From positions 1 through 64,000 of the forward strand of contig BMSW01000020.1 of the NCBI GenBank assembly GCA_014649355.1: DNA of 64,000 nucleotides, read 5' to 3'. A model generated the notes under the pieces. The model ran no database searches and was not told the origin of the DNA. It worked only from the letters and a program-made list of their open reading frames with translations. Positions 54,734-62,958 of the stretch are shown here, one piece after another (positions within the stretch are counted from its first letter, which is position 1; each line of letters begins with the position of its first letter). The DNA is from Streptomyces althioticus (GTDB lineage: Bacteria > Actinomycetota > Actinomycetes > Streptomycetales > Streptomycetaceae). A program made the position numbers and the translations under genes.

Positions 54734-55735
54734 TTACTCAGGGTTGTCCGCGAGGGATCTCGCCGCCCGGACGCAGAGGGCGTAGGCCGAGCGCGCGTAC
54801 CCGGGGGAGGCCCCCGCGAGTCCGCACGCCGGGGTGACCGTGACCGCCTCCGGGAGAAGTCCCGGCCGCAGCCCCAGCCTGCGCCAGAGCGTCCTGACAC
54901 CCATGACGCTACCGGCAGGGTCCGACAATGGACCGTCCGTGCCGGGGACGACACCGGCGAACAGGCGGGTGCCGCCCTCGACCGCCTCGCCGATCGCCTC
55001 GTCGTCACGCTCGGTGAGGAGGGAGAAATCGAACGAGATGCCCGCCACGCCCGCCCGGCGCAGCAGGGCGAACGGGACGTCCGGGGCACAGGAGTGGACC
55101 ACGACCGGGCCGCCCTCGTGCACGCCGACCACGTCGCGCAGGGTGGCCTCGACGATCTGCCGGTCGACCGCGCGGTGGGTGCGGTAGCCGCTGGCCGTCC
55201 GGACCTGACCACGCAGGACGGCGGTGAGGGACGGTTCGTCGAGCTGGAGGACGAGCCGCGCGCCGGGGACGCGGCGGCGCACCTCCTCGAGGTGCAGGCG
55301 CAGCCCCTCGGCGAGGGAGGCGGCGAGGTCCCGGCAGGCGCCGGGGTCGGAGAGGGCGGCCTCTCCGTTCCTCAGCTCCAGGGCCGCGGCGAGGGTCCAG
55401 GGGCCCACCGCCTGGACCTTGAGGAAGCCTTCGTAGCCCTGCGTGAACTCCTCCAGCGCGTCCAGGTCCTCGCCGAGCCAGGAGCGGGCGCGGCGGGTGT
55501 CCCGGCCCGGACGGTCGCCGATCCGCCAGCCGCTGGGCTCCACGCGCGCGTAGAGCTCGACGAGCAGGCCGGCGGTGCGGCCGATCATGTCGGCGCCGGG
55601 GCCGCGGGCGGGGAGTTCGGGGAGGTGGGGGAAGTCCTCGAAGCTGCCTGTGGCCGCCTTGGCGGCCTCTCTCGCGTCCGTGCCGGGGAGGGAGCCGATG
55701 CCGGTGGCGGGTGGGAGGTGAGGGGTGTCGTTCAC
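54734..55735 (-). CDS. MetE-like cobalamin-independent methionine synthase domain protein
   Basis: The protein is 333 residues from GTG. It corresponds to the C-terminal catalytic barrel of MetE only, as in archaeal core MetE proteins. Visible are TGIGSLPGTDAREA, VQAVGPWTLAAALEL, LVLQLDEPSLTAVL, VVVHSCAPDVPFALL (zinc ligands His and Cys) and VTVTPACGLAGASP (Cys). The methyl donor may be methylcobalamin or another carrier rather than folate. It starts upstream of ligA with 14 bases between, so the two share a transcript. Confidence 0.82.
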   Translation of the reverse strand: MNDTPHLPPATGIGSLPGTDAREAAKAATGSFEDFPHLPELPARGPGADMIGRTAGLLVELYARVEPSGWRIGDRPGRDTRRARSWLGEDLDALEEFTQGYEGFLKVQAVGPWTLAAALELRNGEAALSDPGACRDLAASLAEGLRLHLEEVRRRVPGARLVLQLDEPSLTAVLRGQVRTASGYRTHRAVDRQIVEATLRDVVGVHEGGPVVVHSCAPDVPFALLRRAGVAGISFDFSLLTERDDEAIGEAVEGGTRLFAGVVPGTDGPLSDPAGSVMGVRTLWRRLGLRPGLLPEAVTVTPACGLAGASPGYARSAYALCVRAARSLADNPE

Positions 55736-55800
55736 AACGGGAAGCGTACGCAGTGGGGGACGGGGGGTTTTCGCCCCCGCCGCCCCTTCCCGTCCCGTCC

Positions 55801-55868
55801 CTGGGGGCTACCGCCCCCAGACCCCCTGTCGGCCCTTCGGGCCTCGTCCTCAAACGCCGGACGGGCTT
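55801..55868 (-). repeat. Second dispersed intergenic repeat with two hairpins
   Basis: CTGGGGGC-TACC-GCCCCCAG (55801-55820) and GGCCC-TTC-GGGCC (55831-55843) are followed by CTCGTCCTCAAACGCCGG and ACGGGCTTCA, which runs into the stop of the SDR gene. The same ending is, from memory, very common at streptomycete gene ends. It can serve as terminator for the minus-strand SDR gene. Confidence 0.65.
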
Positions 55869-56566
55869 CAGGTGCCCGGGCGGACCGTCAGGTCGTTCAC
55901 TTCCGCGTCCCTGGGGAGGTCCAGGGCCATGAGGATCGTCGTGGCGACCGACTCGGGGTCGATCCACTTCGACGCGTCGTAGTCCTTGCCCTCCTGCTGG
56001 TGGACCTTGGCCTGCATGGGGCTGGCGGTGCGGCCCGGGTAGACCGACGTGACACGGACGCCGTTCGCGTGCTCCTCGTGGCGGAGGGAGTCGGCGAGGG
56101 CCTTCAGGCCGTGCTTGGAGGCCGCGTAGGCGGACCAGTCCGCGTGGGCGGCGAGGCCGGCGCCGGAGTTGACGAAGATCACGTGGCCGCGGCTCGCGCG
56201 GAGCTGCGGCAGGAAGTGACGGGTCAGTTCGGCGGGGGCGACGAGGTTGACGTTGAGCTGGTGACGCCAGCTCTTCGGGGTGAGGTCGCCGACGCGGCCC
56301 AGGTCGACGACGCCCGCCACGTGCAGCAGCGAGTCCACCCGGTCGGGCAGCGACTGGTGGGAGAACGCCCAGCTGAGCCGGTCCGGGTCGGAGAGGTCGC
56401 CGACCAGGGTGCGGGCACCGGGGTACTCGGCGGCCAGCTCCTTCGCGCGGCCGGCGTCGCGCGCGTGGAGCACCAGTTCGTCCCCGCGCGCGTGGAGGCG
56501 GCGCGCGACGGCCGCGCCGATGCCGGAGCCGGCTCCGGTGATCACATGTGTAGCCATGTCCGCCAT
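55868..56566 (-). CDS. Short-chain dehydrogenase/reductase
   Basis: The 232-residue protein carries VITGAGSGIGAAVARRLHARG, LLHVAGVVDLG (replacing NNAG), VNSGAGLAAHADWSAYAASKHGLKALAD with the Ser-Tyr-Lys triad, and YPGRTASPM. A second ATG at 56557 would drop three residues. It lies downstream of the LOG-family gene on the same strand (18 bases apart), so co-transcription is likely. Substrate unknown. Confidence 0.87.
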   Translation of the reverse strand: MADMATHVITGAGSGIGAAVARRLHARGDELVLHARDAGRAKELAAEYPGARTLVGDLSDPDRLSWAFSHQSLPDRVDSLLHVAGVVDLGRVGDLTPKSWRHQLNVNLVAPAELTRHFLPQLRASRGHVIFVNSGAGLAAHADWSAYAASKHGLKALADSLRHEEHANGVRVTSVYPGRTASPMQAKVHQQEGKDYDASKWIDPESVATTILMALDLPRDAEVNDLTVRPGT

Positions 56567-56584
56567 GCTCGCATCACCGCGCGG

Positions 56585-57124
56585 TCAGGCGACGCCCAGG
56601 CTCTCCTCCAGGTAGGCGAGCGCCCCGACCGGCTCCTCGGCGAAGAAGACCAGCTCGGTGAGCGGGCGGGGCAGGAAGCCCTCGTCGTCCATGCGACGGA
56701 ACTGCTCCTTGAGGCCGTCGTAGAAGCCCGCGGTGTTGAGCAGCACCACCGGCTTCTCGGTGTGGCCGTGCTTCTTCAGCTCCAGGATCTCGGTCGCCTC
56801 GTCAAGGGTGCCGGTGCCGCCCACCATGATCACCACCGCGTCGGCCTTCTCCAGCAGCAGCCGCTTGCGCTCGGCGAGGTCCTTGGCGACCACCATCTCG
56901 TCCACGCCGGGGCGCGCCTTGGCCGCGAGGAACTCCACCGAGACGCCGAGGAGCCGGCCGCCGGCCTCCTCCACCCCGTCGGCGACGACCTTCATCAGGC
57001 CGACGTCCGAGCCGCCCCAGACCAGGGTGTGCCCGCCCTTGCCGAGCAGGCGCGCGAACTCGCGCGCGGGTCCTGTGTAACGGTCGTCGAGGTCGGCGGC
57101 GGAGAGGAAGACGCAGATGTTCAC
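56585..57124 (-). CDS. TIGR00730/LOG-family Rossmann protein
   Basis: From GTG 57124 the protein is 179 residues (VNICVFLSAADLDDRYTGPAREFARLLGKGGHTLVWGGSDVGLM). The family PGGxGTxxE motif is present as VGGTGTLDEATEILELKKHG, with the first Pro replaced by Val. The arginine-rich ERKRLLLEKADAVVIM comes before it. LOG enzymes release ribose 5-phosphate from nucleoside monophosphates such as cytokinin ribotides. The Pro change leaves activity uncertain. The ribosome site is weak. Confidence 0.8.
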   Translation of the reverse strand: MNICVFLSAADLDDRYTGPAREFARLLGKGGHTLVWGGSDVGLMKVVADGVEEAGGRLLGVSVEFLAAKARPGVDEMVVAKDLAERKRLLLEKADAVVIMVGGTGTLDEATEILELKKHGHTEKPVVLLNTAGFYDGLKEQFRRMDDEGFLPRPLTELVFFAEEPVGALAYLEESLGVA

Positions 57125-57202
57125 GGTCGTCAGCCTACGCCCGGGAAGAAGGCCGCCCCGAGGGACGCTGTACCGGGTGGACCGACCCACGAGGAGGACG
57201 CC

Positions 57203-57526
57203 GTGACCACAGGCCATCGCATCACCGTCGAGCCGGGCGAGCGGCACGTGCGCGTGGTGCGCGACGGACGCGTGCTGGCGGAGAGCGACCGGGCGCTGGT
57301 GCTGCACGAGACGGGCTGCCCCGCGCGTTGGTACATCCCGCCGGAGGACGTGCGGCTCGACCTGCTGACGCCGTCCGCGACACACACGTACTGCCCGTTC
57401 AAGGGGACCGCCTCGTACTGGTCGCTGCCGGACGCCCCCGACCTGGTGTGGTCGTACCCGGACCCGAAGCCGGCGGTGGCGTCGATCAAGGACCATCTGT
57501 GCTTCTACGACGTGGACGTGGACTGA
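57203..57526 (+). CDS. DUF427 domain protein
   Basis: From GTG behind GAGGAGGACGCC this is a complete 107-residue single-domain protein. Hallmarks are HVRVVRDGRVLAESDRALVLHETGCPARWYIPPEDVRLDLL, THTYCPFKGTASYWSL and the ending SIKDHLCFYD. DUF427 forms a small beta fold with a conserved Cys-Pro-Phe-Lys-Gly block and unknown function. It is divergent from the LOG gene. Confidence 0.9.
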   Translation: MTTGHRITVEPGERHVRVVRDGRVLAESDRALVLHETGCPARWYIPPEDVRLDLLTPSATHTYCPFKGTASYWSLPDAPDLVWSYPDPKPAVASIKDHLCFYDVDVD

Positions 57527-57607
57527 CCGCTCCCCGCGGGACGTGATCGGCGGACGCGCGGCCCGCCTCACCGACGTTTTCCGCGCCGTGCGGCAGTCTC
57601 GTGAGCC

Positions 57608-58387
57608 ATGGACCAGAACATCTCTTCGCGCGACGGGACCGCCCTCGCCCACGAGAGCGCCGGACGCGGCGCCACGATCGTCCTCGTCAGCGGCGCGATG
57701 TCGACGGGCGCCACAGTGGCGCCGCTGGCCGCCCCGCTCTCCGAGCGGTTCCGGGTGGTGGTCTACGACCGCCGCGGCCGGGGCGCGAGCGGAGACACGC
57801 CGCCGTACACGGTGGAACGCGAGGTGGAGGACCTGGCGGCGCTGATCGAGGCGACGGGCGGCGAGGCGGCGCTGTACGGCGTCTCCTCGGGCGGCGCGCT
57901 GGCGCTGCGGGCGGCGGCGAGCGGGCTGCCGGTGCGCCAGGTCGCGGTGTACGAGACACCGTACGCGCTGTCCGAGGAGCACCTGGCGGAGCGCGCCCGC
58001 TACACCGAGCGGCTGACGGCGGCTCTGGAGGAGGGGCGGCGGGGCGACGCGGTGGAGCTCTTCCTCCAGCTCACCGGGCTGGACGACGCGGTGATCGGGA
58101 GCGCGCGGCAGTCGCCGATGTGGGCGGGGATGGAGGCGCTGGCGCCGAGCCTGGCGTACGACGACGCCGTGATGGGCGGCGGAGGTGTGCCGCGGGAGAT
58201 GCTGGCGTCGATCGGGGTGCCGGTGCTGTCGATCGCGGGCGACGCCAGCCCGGCGTGGATGCGTCAGGCGGCGAAGGCGATCGCGGAGTCGGTCCCCCGG
58301 GGCGCGTACCGCACCCTGGAGGGCCAGACCCACATGGCCGAACCGGACGTCCTGGCGCCGGTGCTGGCGGAGTTCTTCGCCCGGTGA
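57608..58387 (+). CDS. Alpha/beta hydrolase
   Basis: The 259-residue protein has the oxyanion region VLVSGAMSTGATVAPLAAPLSERFRVVVYDRRGRGAS and the nucleophile elbow LYGVSSGGALALRAA (GxSxG). The acid Asp lies in SIAGDASPAWM and the His in EGQTHMAEPDVLAP. This is a typical cytoplasmic esterase or lipase-like hydrolase. Substrate is unknown. It is convergent with mnmA. Confidence 0.86.
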   Translation: MDQNISSRDGTALAHESAGRGATIVLVSGAMSTGATVAPLAAPLSERFRVVVYDRRGRGASGDTPPYTVEREVEDLAALIEATGGEAALYGVSSGGALALRAAASGLPVRQVAVYETPYALSEEHLAERARYTERLTAALEEGRRGDAVELFLQLTGLDDAVIGSARQSPMWAGMEALAPSLAYDDAVMGGGGVPREMLASIGVPVLSIAGDASPAWMRQAAKAIAESVPRGAYRTLEGQTHMAEPDVLAPVLAEFFAR

Positions 58388-58438
58388 ACCCTGGGCTTCC
58401 GGTGCTCCCGGCGACCGGCCGGGGCGGGGCGGGGCGGC

Positions 58439-59569
58439 TCAGGCCACGTCCGCCGTGGCCCGCTCCGTGGCGGCGATGGTCGCCGAACCCACCACGCGCG
58501 TGCCGTCGTACAGGACGACCGCCTGGCCGGGGGCGACGCCGCGGACCGGCTCGGTGAAGCGGACGCGCAGTTCCTCGCCGACGAGTTCGGCGGTCACCGG
58601 GGTCTCGTCGCCGTGGGCGCGCAGCTGGGCGGTGTAGGTGCCGGGTCCTGCGGGGGCGGCGCCGCACCAGCGGGGCTTGATCGCGGTGAGGGAGCCGACG
58701 TCGAGCGAGGCGGCGGGACCGACGGTGACGGTGTTGTCCACCGGGGAGATGTCCAGGACGTAGCGCGGCTTGCCGTCGGGGGCCGGGGTGCCGATGCGCA
58801 GGCCCTTGCGCTGGCCGATGGTGAAGCCGTACGCGCCGTCGTGGGTGCCGATCCTGGCGCCGGACTCGTCGACGATGTCACCCTCGGCCTTGCCGAGCCG
58901 CTTGGCGAGGAAGCCCTGGGTGTCGCCGTCGGCGATGAAGCAGATGTCGTGCGAGTCGGGCTTCTTGGCGACGGCGAGTCCGCGGCGCTCGGCCTCCGCG
59001 CGGATCTCCTCCTTGGTGGTGACCGTGTCGCCGAGGGGGAACATGGCGTGGGCGAGCTGGCGGTCGTCGAGGACGCCGAGCACGTAGGACTGGTCCTTGG
59101 CCATGTCGGAGGCGCGGTGCAGCTCGCGGGTGCCGTCCTCGCGGAGGATCACCTTGGCGTAGTGGCCGGTGCAGACGGCGTCGAAGCCGAGCGCGAGCGC
59201 CTTGTCGAGCAGCGCGGCGAACTTGATCTTCTCGTTGCAGCGCAGGCAGGGGTTGGGCGTGCGGCCGGCCTCGTACTCGGCGACGAAGTCCTCGACGACG
59301 TCCTCGCGGAAGCGGTCGGCGAGGTCCCAGACGTAGAACGGGATGCCGATGACGTCGGCGGCGCGGCGGGCGTCGCGGGAGTCCTCGATGGTGCAGCAGC
59401 CCCGCGCGCCCGTGCGGAACGACTGGGGGTTCGCGGAGAGCGCGAGGTGGACGCCGGTCACGTCGTGACCCGCTTCGGCGGCGCGGGCGGCGGCGACGGC
59501 GGAGTCGACGCCTCCGGACATGGCGGCCAGGACGCGGAGGGGGCGGGTGCGCTGCGGGGTGTCAGTCAT
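58439..59569 (-). CDS. mnmA: tRNA-specific 2-thiouridylase
   Basis: The 376-residue enzyme thiolates U34 of tRNAs for Lys, Glu and Gln. PP-loop ATPase AAMSGGVDSAVAAARAAEAGHDVTGVHLALS is followed by the catalytic Cys in RTPNPCLRCNEKIKFA and the second Cys in KPDSHDICFIADGDTQGF. The C-terminal beta domain follows (GQRKGLRIG, RYVLDI, QAVVLYDG). Sulfur probably comes from the cysteine desulfurase encoded at 60376-61545. Confidence 0.95.
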   Translation of the reverse strand: MTDTPQRTRPLRVLAAMSGGVDSAVAAARAAEAGHDVTGVHLALSANPQSFRTGARGCCTIEDSRDARRAADVIGIPFYVWDLADRFREDVVEDFVAEYEAGRTPNPCLRCNEKIKFAALLDKALALGFDAVCTGHYAKVILREDGTRELHRASDMAKDQSYVLGVLDDRQLAHAMFPLGDTVTTKEEIRAEAERRGLAVAKKPDSHDICFIADGDTQGFLAKRLGKAEGDIVDESGARIGTHDGAYGFTIGQRKGLRIGTPAPDGKPRYVLDISPVDNTVTVGPAASLDVGSLTAIKPRWCGAAPAGPGTYTAQLRAHGDETPVTAELVGEELRVRFTEPVRGVAPGQAVVLYDGTRVVGSATIAATERATADVA

Positions 59570-59630
59570 AGCCCCTCCAGGGTAAGGGGGGCGCGGGAAC
59601 CACGGCCGCCGGATATGCGTTCACGATCAC

Positions 59631-60353
59631 ATGGGGGCCAAGGGAGCATCCGAGGACGGCGACCGGCGCATCGGGCGGCGCGCCCTGATCGTGGGCGGGC
59701 TGGCGGCCGCGGCGGGGACGGCGGCGCTGGCGCGTGACGAGCTGGGGCGGCTGTGGTGGCGGCTGCCCGGCGTCGACAAGCCGCGCAAGCCCGGCGAGGT
59801 CGACTTCGCGGGCGCCCGCTGGGTGGCGGCCTCGGACGCCAACTGGCGCGGCGCGGACCGTCCGGACGACTTCGGCATCGACATGGTGGTCGTGCATGTC
59901 ACGCAGGGCAGCCTGGACAGCGCGGTGAAGGCGTTCCAGAACCCGGGCCACAAGGCGGCGGCGCACTACATCGTCGGCAAGGACGGCCGGATCACGCAGA
60001 TGATCCGCGAGCTGGACGTGGCGTACCACGCGGGCAACCGGGACTACAACGAGCGCAGCATCGGCATCGAGCACGAGGGCTTCGTGGACCGCCCGCAGGA
60101 CTTCACGGACGAGATGTACGCGGCCTCGGCCCGCCTGACGGCCCGCATATGCGCCCGCTACGGGATACCGGTGGACCGGAAGCACATCGTCGGCCACGTC
60201 GAGGTCCCGGGCACGGACCACACGGACCCGGGTCCCCACTGGGACTGGGACCGCTACCTCAATCTGGTGCGCCGGGCGGGCACGTCCCTGACACAGAACA
60301 GACGCTCGGCGGCCCCGGCGGGCGGCTCGGAGACCCCGGCACCGGGTTCGTGA
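59631..60353 (+). CDS. Secreted N-acetylmuramoyl-L-alanine amidase (Amidase_2/PGRP-like)
   Basis: The 240-residue protein opens with a twin-arginine signal, DRRIGRRALIVGGLAAAAGTAALA. The amidase domain carries VVVHVTQG (zinc His), HYIVGKDGRITQMI, RDYNERSIGIEHEGF and KHIVGHVEVPGTDHTDPGPHWDW (second His and metal Asp). It cuts the bond between peptidoglycan glycan and stem peptide outside the cell. No Shine-Dalgarno is obvious at ATG 59631. The gene interrupts the otherwise leftward iscS-mnmA pair. Confidence 0.87.
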   Translation: MGAKGASEDGDRRIGRRALIVGGLAAAAGTAALARDELGRLWWRLPGVDKPRKPGEVDFAGARWVAASDANWRGADRPDDFGIDMVVVHVTQGSLDSAVKAFQNPGHKAAAHYIVGKDGRITQMIRELDVAYHAGNRDYNERSIGIEHEGFVDRPQDFTDEMYAASARLTARICARYGIPVDRKHIVGHVEVPGTDHTDPGPHWDWDRYLNLVRRAGTSLTQNRRSAAPAGGSETPAPGS

Positions 60354-60375
60354 CCGTCCGGGGACCCGGGAGCCC

Positions 60376-61545
60376 CTAGCTCAGCCCCGCCGCCCGCGCT
60401 CGCTCCACCGCCGGGCCGATGGCCTTGGCGAGGGCCTTGACGTCGGCGTCCGTGGAGGTGTGGCCGAGGGAGAAGCGGAGGGTGCCTCGGGCGAGGTCGG
60501 GGTCGGTGCCGGTGGCGAGGAGGACGTGGCTGGGCTGGGCGACGCCGGCGGTGCAGGCGGAGCCGGTGGAGCACTCGATGCCCTGGGCGTCGAGGAGGAG
60601 CAGCAGGGAGTCGCCCTCGCAGCCGGGGAAGGTGAAGTGGGCGTTGGCCGGGAGGCGTCCGCCGGGGGCGGGGTCGCCGCCGAGGACGGCGTCGGGGACG
60701 GCGTCGAGGACCGCGGCCACCAGGTCGTCGCGGAGGCGTCCGATCTCCAGGGCGAACCGCTCCCGCTCCTCGGAGGCGACCCGTCCGGCGACGGCGAACG
60801 AGGCGATCGCCGGCACGTCGAGGGTGCCGGAGCGGACGTGGCGTTCCTGCCCGCCGCCGTGCAGGACGGGCACGGGGGTGTGCTCGCGGCCCAGGACCAG
60901 GGCGCCGATGCCGTAGGGGCCGCCGATCTTGTGGCCGGAGACCGTCATCGCGGCGAGCCCGGACGCGGCGAAGTCCACCGGGACCTGGCCGAAGGCCTGG
61001 ACCGCGTCGGAGTGCAGAGGGACGCCGAACTCGGCGGCGACGGCGGCGAGTTCGGCGACCGGCAGGATCGTCCCGATCTCGTTGTTCGCCCACATCACGG
61101 TGGCGAGGGCGACGTCGTCGGGGTTGCGGGCGACGGCCTCGCGCAGGGCGTCGGGGTGGACCCGGCCGTAGGCGTCGACGGGGAGGTACTCGACGGTGGC
61201 GCCCTCGTGCGTGGCGAGCCAGTCGACGGCGTCGAGGACTGCGTGGTGTTCGACGGGGCTGGCGAGGACCCGGGTGCGGGCCGGGTCGGCGTCGCGGCGC
61301 GCCCAGTACAGGCCCTTCACGGCGAGGTTGTCGGCCTCCGTGCCGCCGGAGGTGAAGACGATCTCGCTGGGGCGGGCGCCGAGGGCCTCGGCGAGGGTCT
61401 CGCGGGCCTCCTCGACGGTGCGCCGGGCGCGGCGGCCGGCCGCGTGCAGGGAGGAGGCGTTGCCGGTGACGCCCAGGTGCGCGGTGAGCGCCTCGACCGC
61501 CTCGGGCAGCATCGGGGTGGTCGCGGCGTGGTCGAGGTAAGCCAT
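60376..61545 (-). CDS. iscS: Cysteine desulfurase (NifS/IscS type)
   Basis: The 389-residue PLP enzyme takes sulfur from cysteine. It has YLDHAATTP, FTSGGTEADNLAVKG, SPVEHHAVLDAVDWL and the PLP lysine in TVSGHKIGGPYGIGALVLG. The active Cys lies in IECSTGSACTAGVAQPSHVL, on the short loop typical of group I. It supplies MnmA and probably iron-sulfur assembly. The neighbouring gene order iscS-amidase-mnmA is, as I recall, conserved in streptomycetes. Confidence 0.93.
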   Translation of the reverse strand: MAYLDHAATTPMLPEAVEALTAHLGVTGNASSLHAAGRRARRTVEEARETLAEALGARPSEIVFTSGGTEADNLAVKGLYWARRDADPARTRVLASPVEHHAVLDAVDWLATHEGATVEYLPVDAYGRVHPDALREAVARNPDDVALATVMWANNEIGTILPVAELAAVAAEFGVPLHSDAVQAFGQVPVDFAASGLAAMTVSGHKIGGPYGIGALVLGREHTPVPVLHGGGQERHVRSGTLDVPAIASFAVAGRVASEERERFALEIGRLRDDLVAAVLDAVPDAVLGGDPAPGGRLPANAHFTFPGCEGDSLLLLLDAQGIECSTGSACTAGVAQPSHVLLATGTDPDLARGTLRFSLGHTSTDADVKALAKAIGPAVERARAAGLS

Positions 61546-61638
61546 GGTGGGGCCGATTCTACGGGGCCCGGTGCATGAGCCACGGATCCCGGTGGCCGGG
61601 ATGTGACGCCCGTACCGCCGGTGCGGCGGGTCCGCGCG

Positions 61639-61905
61639 TCAGAAGCTCCAGGAGATGGTGCCGTCCGCCTGCATGAACGCGGCGAGGACGACGAGGTCGG
61701 CGATGCCGAGGCCGAGGCCGAGCAGGGCGCGTCCGCGGCGGGCGGTGCCCCGCCACAGGGCGACGGACGCCAGCGCGATGGCGGTGGGACCGAGGAAGAC
61801 GTTGAGGACGAGCAGGCCGAGCAGGCCCAGGACGAACGACGCGACGGCCATGCCGTCGGTGTCGCGGATCCCGGTGCGGCGGCCGGCGGGTGCGGTGAGC
61901 TGCAT
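61639..61905 (-). CDS. DUF4190-type small membrane protein (88 aa)
   Basis: After a polar N-terminus it reads GMAVASFVLGLLGLLVLNVFLGPTAIALASVALWRG, then a basic loop and a second helix pair LLGLGLGIADLVVLAAF. This is the GxAxAsLVLGLLG pattern of DUF4190 proteins, common in actinobacteria and often clustered with small membrane proteins. Function unknown. Confidence 0.8.
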   Translation of the reverse strand: MQLTAPAGRRTGIRDTDGMAVASFVLGLLGLLVLNVFLGPTAIALASVALWRGTARRGRALLGLGLGIADLVVLAAFMQADGTISWSF

Positions 61906-61953
61906 GGTGATCGGACTCCTGCGGTCGGAAGGTGGTCGGGCGGGCGGCGCGGG

Positions 61954-62121
61954 TCAGTGCGCGGAGGTGCCGCGGCCGCGGCCCTGGTGCTCGCGCAGGG
62001 CGAAGACGCCGAGCCAGACGGCGATGACGGCACCGACGGCGACGGAGAAGGTGAGCGGCGCGTGCGCGACGGCGCCGAGGACGACGCCCAGCAGCAGCAG
62101 CGCGGCGACGAGGAACAGCAT
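61954..62121 (-). CDS. Small membrane protein (55 aa)
   Basis: ATG 62121 gives MLFLVAALLLLGVVLGAVAH, a polar break, a second helix VAVGAVIAVWLGVFAL and a basic tail REHQGRGRGTSAH. The longer frame upstream lacks a good site. Two helices with positive outward tail suggest an inner-membrane hairpin. Function unknown. It is divergent from a TetR gene. Confidence 0.6.
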   Translation of the reverse strand: MLFLVAALLLLGVVLGAVAHAPLTFSVAVGAVIAVWLGVFALREHQGRGRGTSAH

Positions 62122-62216
62122 GGGTCGAACCCCCCAGGATTGGGTGAACGGTTGTAGTAACACTTGTTCACTGACTTCCCAGCCTAGCGTCCTCCTCACT
62201 TTTCAATCCGGGAGAA

Positions 62217-62229
62217 CAGTTGTTAACTG
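62217..62229. promoter_or_regulatory. Operator-like palindrome just before the TetR gene
   Basis: CAGTT-GTT-AACTG lies 6 bases before the TetR ATG and about 95 bases from the small membrane-protein start. AACA and TGTT half-sites recur at 62160-62170. It is probably the regulator's own operator. A possible -10 TAGCGT lies at 62185-62190. Confidence 0.4.
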
Positions 62230-62235
62230 CATGGC

Positions 62236-62886
62236 ATGAGTCACACGTCCGGCATCCGGCAGGCCCAGAAGCAGAGGACCCGGCAGGCGCTCCTCGACGC
62301 GGCGCTCGAACTGCTGGAGGGCCAGAGCCTGAGCAGCCTGGGTCTGCGTGAGGTCACCCGCGCCGTCGGGATCGCCCCGACGGCCTTCTACCGGCACTTC
62401 CGGTCGGTCGAGGACCTGGGCGTGGCACTGGTCGAGGAGGCGCTGGGCAGCCTGCACCCGATGATCCGGACGACGGTGTCCCCGGCCGGCGAGGGCGAGG
62501 AGCGCATCGCGCGCGCCATCGAGCTGATCGCCGGTCATGTGGACGCGCACCCGGCCCATGTGAGGTTCGTCGCCCGGGAGCGGCACGGCGGGGTGCGTCC
62601 GGTCCGCGAGGCGATACAGCAGCAGCTGGCCCGGTTCACCGCGGAGGTCGGGGAGGCGCTGGCCGGGGACGCGGAGTCGGCGGGCTGGAGCCAGGAGGAC
62701 CTGCTGATGCTGGCCCAGCTCTACGTGGACCAGATGCTCATCATCGCCTCGCTCTTCCTGGAGGCGCCGGCGAGTGCGCCCGAGGCGCGGGAGCGGGTGT
62801 CGAAGGTGGCGGCGCGTCAGCTGCGGCTGATCCACGTGGGACGGCGGCACTGGCTCGACGGGACGGACGCGGCCGGGAACCGGTGA
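62236..62886 (+). CDS. TetR-family regulator, FabR-like
   Basis: The 216-residue protein begins MSHTSGIRQAQKQRTRQALLDAALELLEGQ. Its helix-turn-helix region, LREVTRAVGIAPTAFYRHFRSVEDLG, matches the FabR/PsrA-like group, and the C-terminal YVDQMLIIASLFLEAP follows. FabR relatives respond to acyl chains or control membrane fatty-acid genes. Divergent from two small membrane proteins and convergent with a thioesterase-fold gene. Confidence 0.82.
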   Translation: MSHTSGIRQAQKQRTRQALLDAALELLEGQSLSSLGLREVTRAVGIAPTAFYRHFRSVEDLGVALVEEALGSLHPMIRTTVSPAGEGEERIARAIELIAGHVDAHPAHVRFVARERHGGVRPVREAIQQQLARFTAEVGEALAGDAESAGWSQEDLLMLAQLYVDQMLIIASLFLEAPASAPEARERVSKVAARQLRLIHVGRRHWLDGTDAAGNR

Positions 62887-62894
62887 CACGGCGA

Positions 62895-62936
62895 GGGGCG
62901 GTGCGGGGCCACCCGTGAGTGACCCCGCACCGCCCC
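62895..62936. terminator. Bidirectional terminator between tetR and the thioesterase gene
   Basis: A perfect 14-bp stem GGGGCGGTGCGGGG/CCCCGCACCGCCCC with a 14-base loop lies between the two convergent genes. Confidence 0.8.
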
Positions 62937-62958
62937 CGCGCCGTGGACGGCAGTCGGT

